From assembly GCA_937997485.1 (NCBI GenBank), contig CALKTH010000052.1, positions 1 through 43,536 of the forward strand: a DNA stretch of 43,536 nt. Reading direction: 5' to 3'. Source of the stretch: an uncultured Acidimicrobiales bacterium. Lineage in GTDB: Bacteria; Actinomycetota; Acidimicrobiia; Acidimicrobiales; SZUA-35. Position numbers and translations under genes: made by a program. Below, piece after piece: positions 1 through 8,178 of this stretch; the first letter of the stretch is position 1; each line of letters begins with the position of its first letter. The notes beneath the pieces are model-generated. The model ran no database searches. It saw only the letters and a program-made list of their open reading frames with translations, and was not told where the DNA came from.

Positions 1-558
1 GCGGCGGGCAAGCCGTGGGGCGATGTTGAGCTGCGGATCGTGGATTCAGCGACCCTCGAAGACGTGCCTGGCGACGGCGACGTGGGCGAGGTCTGGGTGA
101 AGAGCAAGCAGAACATGAAGGGCTATTGGCGGAACGAGAAGGCGACGGCGGATGCCTTCGTCGGCGAGTGGTTCCGCACCGGGGATGCCGGGTACATGCA
201 GGACGGCTACCTGTTCATTCACGATCGGGTGAAGGACATGATCGTGAGTGGCGGCGAGAACATCTATCCGGCCGAGATCGAGAACGCCCTGATGCGGCAC
301 GAAGGCATTGCTGATGCGGCGGTCATTGGTGTGCCATCCGAGCAGTGGGGTGAGTCGGTCATGGCGGTGATCACCCGGTCCGACGAGTCGCTCACCGAGG
401 AGGCCATTGTGGCCTTCTGCCGAGAGAACCTCGCTGGCTACAAGTGCCCCCGGGAGATCACCTGGATGGAGACCATTCCCCGAAATCCCTCGGGCAAGAT
501 TCTCAAGACCGAGCTCCGCAAGCCCTACTGGGAAGGCCAGTCCCGCAACGTCAACTAG
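1..558 (+). CDS. Acyl-CoA synthetase (AMP-forming), C-terminal part; 5' end outside window
   Basis: The frame is open from base 1, so only the last 185 residues are present. The start at base 40 is an internal GTG, not the true start. The fragment carries late motifs of the ANL (acyl-CoA synthetase/AMP-ligase) superfamily: FRTGDAGY, then the hinge motif DRVKDMIVSGGENIYP, and near the end NPSGKIL with the conserved lysine that acts in adenylate formation. The family activates a carboxylic acid with ATP to an acyl-adenylate and transfers it to coenzyme A in the cytoplasm. The chain length of the substrate cannot be read from this end. Its stop is followed 12 nt later by one copy of the 82-nt element described separately. 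The family call is firm; long-chain/FadD-like versus medium-chain or aromatic acid is open. Confidence 0.93.
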   Translation, partial: AAGKPWGDVELRIVDSATLEDVPGDGDVGEVWVKSKQNMKGYWRNEKATADAFVGEWFRTGDAGYMQDGYLFIHDRVKDMIVSGGENIYPAEIENALMRHEGIADAAVIGVPSEQWGESVMAVITRSDESLTEEAIVAFCRENLAGYKCPREITWMETIPRNPSGKILKTELRKPYWEGQSRNVN

Positions 559-570
559 CGCTGTGCCCTT

Positions 571-652
571 GCCGAAAAATCGTGTCCAGCCCACCAAAAC
601 GGTGGACTGACGCTGCAAAAAGATGTGGAAGGTCGTCGAGTGCTGCAGTTTC
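571..652 (+). repeat. 82-nt 3' element, copy A
   Basis: This element begins 12 nt after the acyl-CoA synthetase stop. Compared with the reverse complement of 912-993 it aligns over 82 nt without a gap, with 63 identical positions by my count. It contains a hairpin (stem 587-595 with 601-609, one mismatch, loop aaaac) followed by GACGCTGC and, at its end, CTGCAGTTTC. The hairpin loop differs at four positions between copies while the stem is largely kept. No U-tract follows, so it is not a textbook intrinsic terminator. Confidence 0.75.
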
Positions 653-821
653 GATCGACGTGAAGCCTGCGATGCGCAAGAGATGACCTGTCGATCCTCG
701 GTTGCGAGAACGAGAGTGTTGAATCCACAAGTGCTGAATCCACAGAGTGGACAGGCCGTGCGGGCCCTGAACGACGGCGGCGGGCAGGTCTCGCCGCACC
801 TCACGAAAGACCGCACGTCAC

Positions 822-841
822 CGAGGGGGCCGCACCCCTCG
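822..841. repeat. Perfect 7-bp hairpin inside a longer stem
   Basis: CGAGGGG and CCCCTCG pair around a 6-nt loop. The hairpin lies within an outer pairing of 772-793 with 847-860, where GGTCTCG pairs with CGAGACC and CGACGGCG pairs with CGCCGTCG across a short bulge. It has no U-tract and its role is unknown. Confidence 0.45.
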
Positions 842-911
842 TAAGACGAGACCGCCGTCGAAGTCACGCCTCGCCTTCGATCTCAAGGAGCGGCCACACT
901 CGCCTCGGCCA

Positions 912-993
912 GAAACTGCAGCGGAGGAAGACCTTTCCTTTCTTTCCGCAGCGTCAGCCCACCGGAACGGTGGGCTGGGCACGAAATTTCGGC
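912..993 (-). repeat. 82-nt 3' element, copy B
   Basis: On the minus strand this copy starts at the last base of the TAG stop of the FMN-dependent oxidase and reads away from that gene, just as copy A does for its own gene. Its hairpin is a perfect 10-bp stem (CAGCCCACCG / CGGTGGGCTG) with a 3-nt loop, at about 955-977. A second pairing (GCGG with CCGC, and AGGAA with TTCCT) is possible downstream. Two equal-length copies with the same placement after two unrelated genes suggest a repeated, probably functional, 3' element. Confidence 0.75.
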
Positions 994-2129
994 TAGGCGA
1001 GGCGGGAGGGGAGGTCGGAGAGGTGGGCGCAGCCGGTCTGGCCCATGGTGTTGACCAAGCCCTCGTGCAGGATGTCGTACGCATGGTGGGCGCCACCCTC
1101 GCCCAGTGCGGCGACACCGAAGAGGAAGGCGCGCCCGCAGAAGACGAAGCTGGCTCCCCTGGCCAGAGCTCGCGCCACATCGAGACCGGAACGAACACCG
1201 CTGTCGAACAGCACGGGGACCTGGTCACCGATTCGTTCGACAATGTCGGGGAGGACATCGATCGCGGCCACCGATCCGTCGAGCTGGCGACCACCATGGT
1301 TCGAGACTTGCACGGCGTCAGCGCCGGTGTCGACACACCGCTGAGCGTCGTCGCTGTCGAGAATTCCCTTCACCACCAACGGGCCGTCCCACAGGGCGCG
1401 AACCTCGGAGAGGTAGTCCCACGAGAGCGTACCGCCGAGTTTGGCGCCGACGAATCCCGCCGTGTTCTGCATGGTTGCGCTGTCGAGATACGGCTCCAGC
1501 GTCTTGAACCGGGGCAGGCCGTGCCGCAGCACACCTCTGGTCCACTGGGGTCGAATCGCAGACTGAAGGACGAGCCGCGGCCCGATCACCGGAGGTACCC
1601 GAACCCGCGCTTTGCGTTGGCGCTCACGTCGAGACGCCATGGGCACATCCGCTGTGACCACCAAGGTGGTGAAGCCGGCCGCCTTGGCTCGCTCGATCAG
1701 GTCAGCCCGCAAGTCAGGCTCCCGAGGCGGGTAGAGCTGGAACCAGCCCATCCCTCTGGCCATCGGTCCGGCGACTTCGAGTGACTCGGTCGCCACCGTC
1801 GACAGCGTGTAGGGAATCCGTCGATCGGCAGCCGCCTGAGCCAGGGCAGCGTCAGCGCCGGGCCAGATCAGGCCGGTCAGACCAACAGGGGCGATGCCGA
1901 TAGGAGCGGCGTAGCGGACGCCGAAGAGCTCGGTCTCAGTGGATGGCGCGAGCGGACCCTTCAGAAGTTGCGGTCGGAAGGTCACCGCATTCATCGCATC
2001 GAGGTTCCGACGAACGGCGGCCTCGACTCCTGTGCCGCTGGCGAGGTATTCCCAGCTGAAGTGGGGCATGCGGCGCTTGGCCCTGCGCTCGAGGTCTTCG
2101 ATACCCGGGAGATCGTCCATCAACGCCAT
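993..2129 (-). CDS. FMN-dependent alpha-hydroxy-acid oxidase/dehydrogenase (LldD/glycolate oxidase family)
   Basis: This 378-residue TIM-barrel flavoenzyme oxidises a 2-hydroxy acid to the 2-oxo acid. Visible signatures are the N-terminal Tyr region (WEYLASGTG, 26-34), APVGLTG (80-86), WFQLY (129-133), the flavin-contacting Lys254 in VVKGI, and the active-site motif [10 protein letters not shown] (276-285) with base His278 and substrate-binding Arg281. The phosphate-binding segment DSGVRSG follows (309-315). I chose ATG 2129 because GAGGGA lies about 6 nt upstream and the family N-terminus fits; upstream in-frame codons give low-complexity residues. The gene starts 10 bp after the second ABC exporter subunit, so it is probably cotranscribed with it. 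Lactate, glycolate, mandelate or a longer 2-hydroxy acid are all possible substrates. Confidence 0.93.
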   Translation of the reverse strand: MALMDDLPGIEDLERRAKRRMPHFSWEYLASGTGVEAAVRRNLDAMNAVTFRPQLLKGPLAPSTETELFGVRYAAPIGIAPVGLTGLIWPGADAALAQAAADRRIPYTLSTVATESLEVAGPMARGMGWFQLYPPREPDLRADLIERAKAAGFTTLVVTADVPMASRRERQRKARVRVPPVIGPRLVLQSAIRPQWTRGVLRHGLPRFKTLEPYLDSATMQNTAGFVGAKLGGTLSWDYLSEVRALWDGPLVVKGILDSDDAQRCVDTGADAVQVSNHGGRQLDGSVAAIDVLPDIVERIGDQVPVLFDSGVRSGLDVARALARGASFVFCGRAFLFGVAALGEGGAHHAYDILHEGLVNTMGQTGCAHLSDLPSRLA

Positions 2130-2139
2130 GCGAAGTCCC

Positions 2140-3957
2140 TCATGCCGCCGTTCCTCGGAACTGGGTGAGATACAGGTGCTCGTAGAACCCCTTGAGCTCC
2201 AGCAGCTCGTCGTGCGTGCCCTGCTCGACGATGCGACCGCCATCGATGACCAAGATCTGATCCGCATCTCGCACCGTTGAGAGACGGTGAGCGATCACGA
2301 AGCTGGTTCGATCCTCCATGAGGGTGAGGAGCGCTGCCTGGATGTCTCGTTCTGTTCGAGTGTCGACCGAACTGGTGGCTTCATCGAGCACGAGCAATCG
2401 AGGCTCGGCCAGTGCGGCCCGGGCGATCGCAATGAGTTGGCGCTGACCGAGGGAGAGGTTGTTGCCGCCCTCCGACACGACTGTGTCATAGCCATGGGGC
2501 AGAGCGCGAATGAAGTGATCCGCATTGGCCAGCCGGGCAGCTTCTTCGACCTCGGCGTCGGTGGCGTCAAGCCGACCGAAGCGGAGGTTCTCTCGCACCG
2601 TGTCGGTGAAGAGGAACGTTCGTTGCAACACGATGCCCAGCTGGTCCCGCAACGAGTCCTGTTGAACATCTCGCAGATCATGATCGTCGATCGTGACCGA
2701 GCCGGACTCGATGTCGTAAAAGCGATTGAGCACATTGATGATCGTGGACTTGCCGGCACCCGTGGGGCCGACCAACCCGATCATCTGTCCGGGACGGGCC
2801 TCGAAGTCGATGTCGTCGAGGATCTTGGTCTCGCCGTCGTAGGTGAAGTCGACGTCGTTGAAGTCGACTCGACCATCAACGCTGGGCAGCAAGGGCGCAG
2901 CGTCAGCGTCGGTGAGGTCTGACTCCTCATCCAGCAATTCGAAAACACGGGTGGCGCCGGCGAGCGCGGCGAACACCGAGGTGACGGTGTTGGCGATCCG
3001 GCCGAGCGGTTGGCCGACGCGAGCGGCATAGGTCACGAACGAGGCAATGAGACCGACAGTGACGCCGTTGCCGTCGCCCGACACGGCGAGCACAGCCCCC
3101 ACTCCAACAACCGAGACAGAGCTGAGGTTGCCCATGCCGAACATGATCGGCATCAGCATCAGCGTGAGCGTTTGCGCTCGGATGCCCTTGGACCGAGTGG
3201 ACTCGTTCACCTCTGCGAACTCGGTCCGCGCGTCTTCCTGTCGATCGAGGGAGATGACGGCTCGTTGTCCGCTCAACCGTTCTTGAGCGACGGCATTCAG
3301 GCCACCAATCGACTTTTGATACGCGCCGAAGGCAGGTCGAGAGCGCTTCCCGATTCGGCTCACAATGAACATGATCAGTGGAACCGGCACGAGCGCAGCC
3401 AACGTCAGACGCCAGTCGAGGATTGTCATGACCGTGATCAGGCTCACGATTTGGATCAGTGAGACCACGACCTGCAGCAGGTTCTGGCTGAGCATCTGAT
3501 CGACGGCATCGACATCGTTTGTGACTCGGCTCATCAGATCGCCTGTGCGATTCCGGTCGAAGAACCGCATGGAGAGCGTCTGCAGCTTGCGGAAGATCTC
3601 CTGGCGCATCTCCGCCATGACCCGCTGTCCGATCGCGGCAACAGCCCGTCCGAAGATCACGGACATGATCCAGGCTCCGAGATAGATCGCCACGAGCAGC
3701 AACACGAGCCGCTGCAAGCCAGGCTTGTCTCCGGTCACGATGTAGTCGTCGATGGCGACACCTTGAAGCCACGGGCCGATCAGCTGGAGCAGTGAAGCGC
3801 CAACCACGAGCACGCCGCTCCCCCACAACTTCACGCGGTGCGGCTGGAGGTAGCCCATCAACCGCTTGAAGGTGGCGCCTGTCGTCGCATCTCGTTCGAT
3901 GGCGGTCCCGACACCGCCCTGTGGCGTGGCAGAGAAGCCGCGTCGATTGTCAGCCAA
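2140..3957 (-). CDS. ABC exporter half-transporter, subunit 2 (consensus ATPase site)
   Basis: This 605-residue type IV ABC exporter subunit has a six-helix membrane domain (about 40-340) followed by a nucleotide-binding domain. Walker A is GPTGAGKS (397-404), Walker B is LLVLDE (521-526) with catalytic Glu526, and the switch His is His557. The signature motif is LSLGQ (501-505) rather than LSGGQ. That non-consensus signature would face the degenerate Walker B of the partner encoded just upstream, as expected for an asymmetric heterodimer. The start is TTG 3957, supported by GGGAGAG about 5 nt upstream and an 8-bp overlap with the upstream gene. Substrate unknown; lipid-, drug- or peptide-like cargo is typical. 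Confidence 0.93.
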   Translation of the reverse strand: MADNRRGFSATPQGGVGTAIERDATTGATFKRLMGYLQPHRVKLWGSGVLVVGASLLQLIGPWLQGVAIDDYIVTGDKPGLQRLVLLLVAIYLGAWIMSVIFGRAVAAIGQRVMAEMRQEIFRKLQTLSMRFFDRNRTGDLMSRVTNDVDAVDQMLSQNLLQVVVSLIQIVSLITVMTILDWRLTLAALVPVPLIMFIVSRIGKRSRPAFGAYQKSIGGLNAVAQERLSGQRAVISLDRQEDARTEFAEVNESTRSKGIRAQTLTLMLMPIMFGMGNLSSVSVVGVGAVLAVSGDGNGVTVGLIASFVTYAARVGQPLGRIANTVTSVFAALAGATRVFELLDEESDLTDADAAPLLPSVDGRVDFNDVDFTYDGETKILDDIDFEARPGQMIGLVGPTGAGKSTIINVLNRFYDIESGSVTIDDHDLRDVQQDSLRDQLGIVLQRTFLFTDTVRENLRFGRLDATDAEVEEAARLANADHFIRALPHGYDTVVSEGGNNLSLGQRQLIAIARAALAEPRLLVLDEATSSVDTRTERDIQAALLTLMEDRTSFVIAHRLSTVRDADQILVIDGGRIVEQGTHDELLELKGFYEHLYLTQFRGTAA

Positions 3958-5698
3958 CGGGCTCTCCCAACTGAGAGCGGTAGATCTCCTGGTAGACGGA
4001 GCTCGTCTCCATCAGCTCGGCATGCGTTCCGTGGGCGGAGACTCGCCCCGCGTCGAGCACCACGATCTCATCGGCCCCAAGAGCTGAGCTGATGCGCTGG
4101 GCGACGAGCACGATGGTTCGCTCCCGCCCGCTCTCTCTGGCCAGGGCAGCCAGTGCGTCTTGGATCCGCGCCTCGGTCTCGAGGTCCACGGCACTGGTGG
4201 AGTCGTCGAGGATCAGGATCGAAGGATCGACCACCAGGGTTCTGGCGATCGAGAGACGTTGACGCTGTCCACCGGAGAGGTTCGCTCCGCCCTGCGCAAC
4301 TGGGGCGTCGTAGCCCTCTCCCAGATTCGTGATGAAGTCGTGGGCTTGCGCAATCTTCGCAGCGGTAATGACATCGGCGTCCGACGCGTCCGGTCGCCCG
4401 TAGCGAAGGTTCTCCATGATGCTGCCGGAGAACAGTTGGGGCTCCTGGAGGGCGATGCCGATGCTGCGGCGGAGCGACCGCTTGGTCAGGTTGCGAACGT
4501 CGACGCCCCCGATGAGGACTCGCCCCGTACTTGCGTCGTAGAAGCGGGGAATCAGGTTCACCAGCGTGCTCTTGCCCGATCCCGTTGCTCCGAGAATGGC
4601 CACGGTCTTGCCCTGTGGGATCTGCAGGTTCACCTCGCAGAGAGCCAAGCCACCGGTCTGGTAACTGAAGGACACGTTCTCGAACGTGATGTCGCCCGGC
4701 CGTTCGCAGGTCGCCACATCGATGCCGGCCTCGTGATCCGGGACGTCGGGGATCTGTCGCAGCACCTCATCGATACGGAGCATGGATGCCCCGGCCGCAG
4801 ACAGGAGTGGCTGGAGGAACGAGAACATGATCATGGGCATCGAGACCAGCGCCATATAGCTGATGAAGGCCACGAGCTTGCCGTCCGAGAGGTCCCCGGC
4901 AATCACGTTCGCACCGCCGAGCCACAGAACAGCAGCGATACCCAGGCTCGACACCGCAATCAGCGTCGGCTGGAGCGATGCCACGAGTTGATTCACGATG
5001 GTGGCTTGGTCGGCCAGGTCGTCGGAGACCGCGTCGAAACGATCGATCTCGTGATCCTGGCGTACGAACGCCTTCACGACCTCCGCTCCCTCGATGTTCT
5101 CCTGCACGACCGTGTTCAGCCGGTCCAGGCGCCGCTGCACTGCGTCATACAGCGCCTCGGACTTGCTCAGCGTGTAGCCAACCAGCAGAGCGATGATCGG
5201 CACCATGGCCAGCGGAATGACCGAGAGCGAAAGGTCCAGGGCGACAATGGCGATCAAGGCACCGAAGAACATGATCGGGATCTGCGTAGCGAAGACCATG
5301 CCGATCATCAGCGCGCTCTGCACCTTGGTCATGTCGCTGGTCAGCCGCGTGAGGATCTCACCGGAGGACATCGTGTCGAGGTTGCCAAAGGACAGCGCTT
5401 GCGTGTGGGCGTAGAGGTCTCGCCGAAGGTCCGTGACGGAGTGAAAGGCGAACCGCACCGACATGGCGGCGGCCACGGCGGAGACGCCCATCCCGAGAAC
5501 GATCAGGAGCAGCATGATCAGCACGGTCCGCCACACAAAGCCCGTGTCCCGTTCGGTGATACCCAAGTCGATGACTCGTGCGGTGAGGAACGGGATGCTC
5601 AAGTTGATCAACACCGATGCCAACGTGCACACGATGGCGGCGGCGCCGTAGCGGCGGTGGGGCCGGATCCACGGCCAGGCTCGGAGCAGCGCTTTCAC
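3950..5698 (-). CDS. ABC exporter half-transporter, subunit 1 (degenerate ATPase site)
   Basis: This 582-residue membrane protein has a transmembrane domain (about 15-310) and a nucleotide-binding domain with Walker A GATGSGKS (370-377), a consensus LSGGQ signature (474-478) and Walker B ILILDD (494-499). Two catalytic positions are changed: Asp499 stands where Glu is expected, and the switch position reads AQR (Gln534) instead of AHR. Heterodimeric exporters of the TM287/288 and BmrCD type show this kind of pairing, with one degenerate and one working ATP site. It pairs with the next gene (8-bp overlap). The start is GTG 5698, and TAGGGT lies 7 nt upstream, suggesting a leaderless transcript. 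Confidence 0.93.
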   Translation of the reverse strand: MKALLRAWPWIRPHRRYGAAAIVCTLASVLINLSIPFLTARVIDLGITERDTGFVWRTVLIMLLLIVLGMGVSAVAAAMSVRFAFHSVTDLRRDLYAHTQALSFGNLDTMSSGEILTRLTSDMTKVQSALMIGMVFATQIPIMFFGALIAIVALDLSLSVIPLAMVPIIALLVGYTLSKSEALYDAVQRRLDRLNTVVQENIEGAEVVKAFVRQDHEIDRFDAVSDDLADQATIVNQLVASLQPTLIAVSSLGIAAVLWLGGANVIAGDLSDGKLVAFISYMALVSMPMIMFSFLQPLLSAAGASMLRIDEVLRQIPDVPDHEAGIDVATCERPGDITFENVSFSYQTGGLALCEVNLQIPQGKTVAILGATGSGKSTLVNLIPRFYDASTGRVLIGGVDVRNLTKRSLRRSIGIALQEPQLFSGSIMENLRYGRPDASDADVITAAKIAQAHDFITNLGEGYDAPVAQGGANLSGGQRQRLSIARTLVVDPSILILDDSTSAVDLETEARIQDALAALARESGRERTIVLVAQRISSALGADEIVVLDAGRVSAHGTHAELMETSSVYQEIYRSQLGEPVG

Positions 5699-5705
5699 TC
5701 CGGCG

Positions 5706-5711
5706 ACCCTA
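5706..5711 (-). promoter_or_regulatory. Candidate -10 box (TAGGGT) for the ABC exporter operon
   Basis: TAGGGT on the minus strand ends 7 nt before GTG 5698. The divergent gap is too short for a conventional leader, so a leaderless transcript starting at the start codon is the simple reading. No clear -35 box is visible. Confidence 0.45.
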
Positions 5712-5717
5712 GGGGAA

Positions 5718-5723
5718 TAGTGT
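5718..5723 (+). promoter_or_regulatory. Candidate -10 box (TAGTGT) for the TIGR03084-type gene
   Basis: TAGTGT is followed by 7 nt and ATG 5731. It sits only 6 bp from the divergent box at 5706-5711, so the two promoters must compete or be co-regulated. It favours ATG 5731 over the GTG at 5722, which lies inside the box. Confidence 0.45.
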
Positions 5724-5730
5724 GCCGATC

Positions 5731-6528
5731 ATGAACGTGGCCGATGTGTTGCAGGACCTGATTGACGAGCAGACCGCCCTCGATGTGGTGATGGCGGGGC
5801 TGACCCCTGAACAGTGGCAGACCGATACCGCCAGTCCTCGTTGGACGGTGGCCGACCAGATTGGCCACCTCACCTTCTTCGACAACACGGCGGCACTGGC
5901 CATCACCGACCCTGAGGCGTTCAAGGAGTCCGTGGCTGAAATGATGTCTGCGGGTGTGGGCAATCCGGATCCTGCGGCGGGCGACGACTACTCCCTGCGT
6001 GAGTTTCGAGCGCTTGACAGCGAGGGTCAGCTGTCAGCTTGGCGCACCAATCGCGAGGTTCTGGCTGCCGCCGGCCGTCAGCTGACGAACGAGGATCGCG
6101 TGATCTGGTACGGACCATCGATGGGTTCGAAGTCCTTTCTCACTGCTCGACTGATGGAGGTGTGGGCTCACGGTCAGGACATCTGCGATGCCGTCGGTGC
6201 CTCTCGGCCCGCGTCCGACCGGCTCCGACACATCGCCCAGCTCGGCTTCATCACCCGAGGCTGGACGTACATCAACCGAGGCACCGAGCCACCGGCTGAG
6301 GCTGTCCGAGTCCAGCTCGCCGCTCCATCGGGTGAGACCTGGAAGTTCGGGCCGGATGATGCCACCGAGTCGGTGATCGGCGGCGCAGAGGACTTCTGCC
6401 TCGTCGTCACGCAACGCCGACACGTGGACGACACCGAGCTGCAGCTCACACCAGGCGCCGCTCGCGACTGGATGGTCAAGGCCCAATGCTTTGCTGGTCC
6501 GCCATCGGATGGTCCCGCCGGCGGCTAG
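5731..6528 (+). CDS. TIGR03084-type DinB-fold metal-binding protein
   Basis: This is a 265-residue cytoplasmic protein of the mycothiol-dependent maleylpyruvate isomerase/DinB-like superfamily. The N-terminal pattern VADVLQDLIDEQ, then WTVADQIGHLTFFD with the first metal His, and later EVWAHGQDICDA with a His and Asp, match the three-ligand site of the four-helix bundle. Members are thought to act on thiol adducts, often with mycothiol, but most have no tested activity. I chose ATG 5731 because a TANNNT box lies 7 nt upstream. GTG 5722 is a real alternative, since AGGGGA (5711-5716) sits 5 nt before it; it would add three residues. The ThDP enzyme gene begins 10 bp downstream, so the two are probably cotranscribed. 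Confidence 0.85.
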   Translation: MNVADVLQDLIDEQTALDVVMAGLTPEQWQTDTASPRWTVADQIGHLTFFDNTAALAITDPEAFKESVAEMMSAGVGNPDPAAGDDYSLREFRALDSEGQLSAWRTNREVLAAAGRQLTNEDRVIWYGPSMGSKSFLTARLMEVWAHGQDICDAVGASRPASDRLRHIAQLGFITRGWTYINRGTEPPAEAVRVQLAAPSGETWKFGPDDATESVIGGAEDFCLVVTQRRHVDDTELQLTPGAARDWMVKAQCFAGPPSDGPAGG

Positions 6529-6537
6529 AACATCCGC

Positions 6538-8151
6538 ATGCCCAGCGTCGCGAACGTCATCATCGAAGGTCTCAGGGAGCTCGGGATCTCCACACTCTTC
6601 TGTTTGCCGGGGATCCAGAACGACGACTTCTTCAATGAGTTGGTCGATGCTCGCGACATCACTCCCATCGTCACTCGCCACGAGCAGGGGGCGGCGTACA
6701 TGGCCATGGGCGCCTCACAGGTCACGGGCCGAGCCTCCGCCTTTATCGTGGTGCCCGGGCCCGGGATGCTCAATGCGACGGCTGCATTGACGAGTGCCTA
6801 CTGGGCCGGCGGACGGGTGCTGGCGCTCATCGGAGCGATCCCGCACGACTACAAGGGCAAGGGATTCGGCGTGCTTCATGAGCTCCCCGACCAAACGGCC
6901 GTGCTGGAGCAGGTGACCAAGCTCGCCACGTACGTAGAGGACGGAGACATCGCAGTCGAGGCCATTCAGGCCTCACTCGACGAGCTCATGGCCAACGAGG
7001 CACGCCCGGTCAGTATCGAGGTGCCGGTTGACGTTTGGAGCGCGAAGGCGGACGGTCGTCTCGCTCCGGTGGTACGCCGGAACCCACTGGTCGACATCGA
7101 CAAGATCGAGGAGGCAGCCAAAGCCCTCGCGGAGTCCGAGCGGCCGCTCATCCTCGTTGGTGGCGGCGCCCAAGATGCGGCGAAGGAGGTTCGGGCCTTG
7201 GCCGAGCTGATGCAGGCCCCGGTCTTCACTCGACGTCAGGGCCACGGCGTGCTCGACACCCGGCACCCGCTCTCGTGTCCGCTTCCCGTTGGTCGAGAAT
7301 TCTGGCGTGAAGCGGATGTCGTTGTTGCCATCGGCACGCGGGGCGAGTTCCCGATGCTGCATTGGGGACTCGATGGACTGAACGTCATCCAGGTGAACAC
7401 TGATCCTGGAGCGTTGACTCGCCATGACGTGCCCACGATCGGCGTGCTTGCTGACGCCGCGGAGGCCACCCACGCCATCACCGAGGCCCTGCGGGGTGCG
7501 TTCAGCGTCGCACCGGGAGATCGAGCGAATCGTCATCAAGAGGTGGCAGCGGCTCGAGCCGCATTCGATGCGGAGACGGCCCACTTCCCTCAGCGCGAAA
7601 CCCTGGAGATTCTGCGAGACGAACTTCCCGACGAGGGGATCATCGTCGAGGACGTGACACAGATGGGCTTTGCTGCCCACCTGTTCTTCGAGTTCCGCAA
7701 GCCTCGAACGTTCCTCACGACAAGCGTGGGAGGAACGCTCGGCGCCGGCGTCGCCCACGCGATTGGGGCCCAAACGGCAACGGCGAACCCGGTCGTCGGC
7801 TTGATCGGCGACGGCGGCTTTCTCTTCACCGCCACCGAGCTGGCGACGGCGGCGCAGTTCAACATTCCCGTCACCCTCGTGGTGCATGACAACGGCGCCT
7901 TCGGGAACGTGAAGCGAATCCAGGAGCAACGATTCGGACCGGATCGAACGATCGCTTCCACCCTTCAGAACCCGGATTTCGTCGCTTTCGGCAAGAGCTT
8001 TGGCGTGGCCAGTGAACGGGCCGACGGCCCAGAAGCATTCCGCGACGCACTGCGGCGGGCGATCGCTCATGACGGCCCAAATCTCATCGTTTGCGAGATG
8101 GGTGAGGTGGCGAACCCTTGGCCATACCTGCGAATGGAACCCGTCAGGTAG
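6538..8151 (+). CDS. Thiamine-diphosphate-dependent enzyme (acetolactate synthase/benzoylformate decarboxylase family)
   Basis: This 537-residue protein has the three-domain layout of the family. The N-terminal pyrimidine-binding domain carries the cofactor-activating Glu49 in RHEQGAAYMA. The central domain contains LILVGGGA. The C-terminal pyrophosphate-binding domain has GDGGF (424-428) and the metal-ligand Asn452 in VVHDN, close to the expected 26-28 residue spacing. The family decarboxylates 2-oxo acids, with or without joining a second carbonyl compound. A regulatory small subunit is absent here, and the length and neighbours do not match a biosynthetic IlvB, so a catabolic or accessory role is more likely. 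It follows the TIGR03084-type gene by 9 bp. The exact substrate cannot be read. Confidence 0.9.
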   Translation: MPSVANVIIEGLRELGISTLFCLPGIQNDDFFNELVDARDITPIVTRHEQGAAYMAMGASQVTGRASAFIVVPGPGMLNATAALTSAYWAGGRVLALIGAIPHDYKGKGFGVLHELPDQTAVLEQVTKLATYVEDGDIAVEAIQASLDELMANEARPVSIEVPVDVWSAKADGRLAPVVRRNPLVDIDKIEEAAKALAESERPLILVGGGAQDAAKEVRALAELMQAPVFTRRQGHGVLDTRHPLSCPLPVGREFWREADVVVAIGTRGEFPMLHWGLDGLNVIQVNTDPGALTRHDVPTIGVLADAAEATHAITEALRGAFSVAPGDRANRHQEVAAARAAFDAETAHFPQRETLEILRDELPDEGIIVEDVTQMGFAAHLFFEFRKPRTFLTTSVGGTLGAGVAHAIGAQTATANPVVGLIGDGGFLFTATELATAAQFNIPVTLVVHDNGAFGNVKRIQEQRFGPDRTIASTLQNPDFVAFGKSFGVASERADGPEAFRDALRRAIAHDGPNLIVCEMGEVANPWPYLRMEPVR

Positions 8152-8178
8152 AACTCATGGGCCAAGGCAGCCCGGCGC

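Larger units (their letters stand above)
559..992. other. Structured intergenic region between convergent genes
   Basis: This is the only gene-free stretch over 300 bp. I see no convincing protein gene in either strand; the open frames crossing it are compositional and run antisense into the flanking genes. It holds an outer 82-bp imperfect inverted repeat (571-652 against 912-993), an inner complementary pair (772-793 against 847-860 with a bulge), a 7-bp perfect hairpin at 822-841, and a 10-bp direct repeat, TGAATCCACA, at 720-729 and 735-744. Termination of both flanking genes is a likely function. A small mobile (MITE-like) origin is possible. Confidence 0.7.

Noticed and set aside
720-744. 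Two 10-bp direct repeats (TGAATCCACA) as a CRISPR start or operator
   Set aside because: There are only two copies 15 bp apart, with no spacer series and no cas genes. An operator is possible but cannot be supported, since no promoter is visible nearby.
46-867. A 273-codon minus-strand open frame crossing the acyl-CoA synthetase end and the structured gap
   Set aside because: It is antisense to conserved ligase motifs and runs through the inverted-repeat region; its composition is not protein-like.
4160-5734. A 524-codon open frame on the plus strand opposite the ABC exporter
   Set aside because: The translation is His/Arg/Asp-rich low complexity and mirrors codon bias of the exporter gene, which has full ABC motifs on the minus strand.
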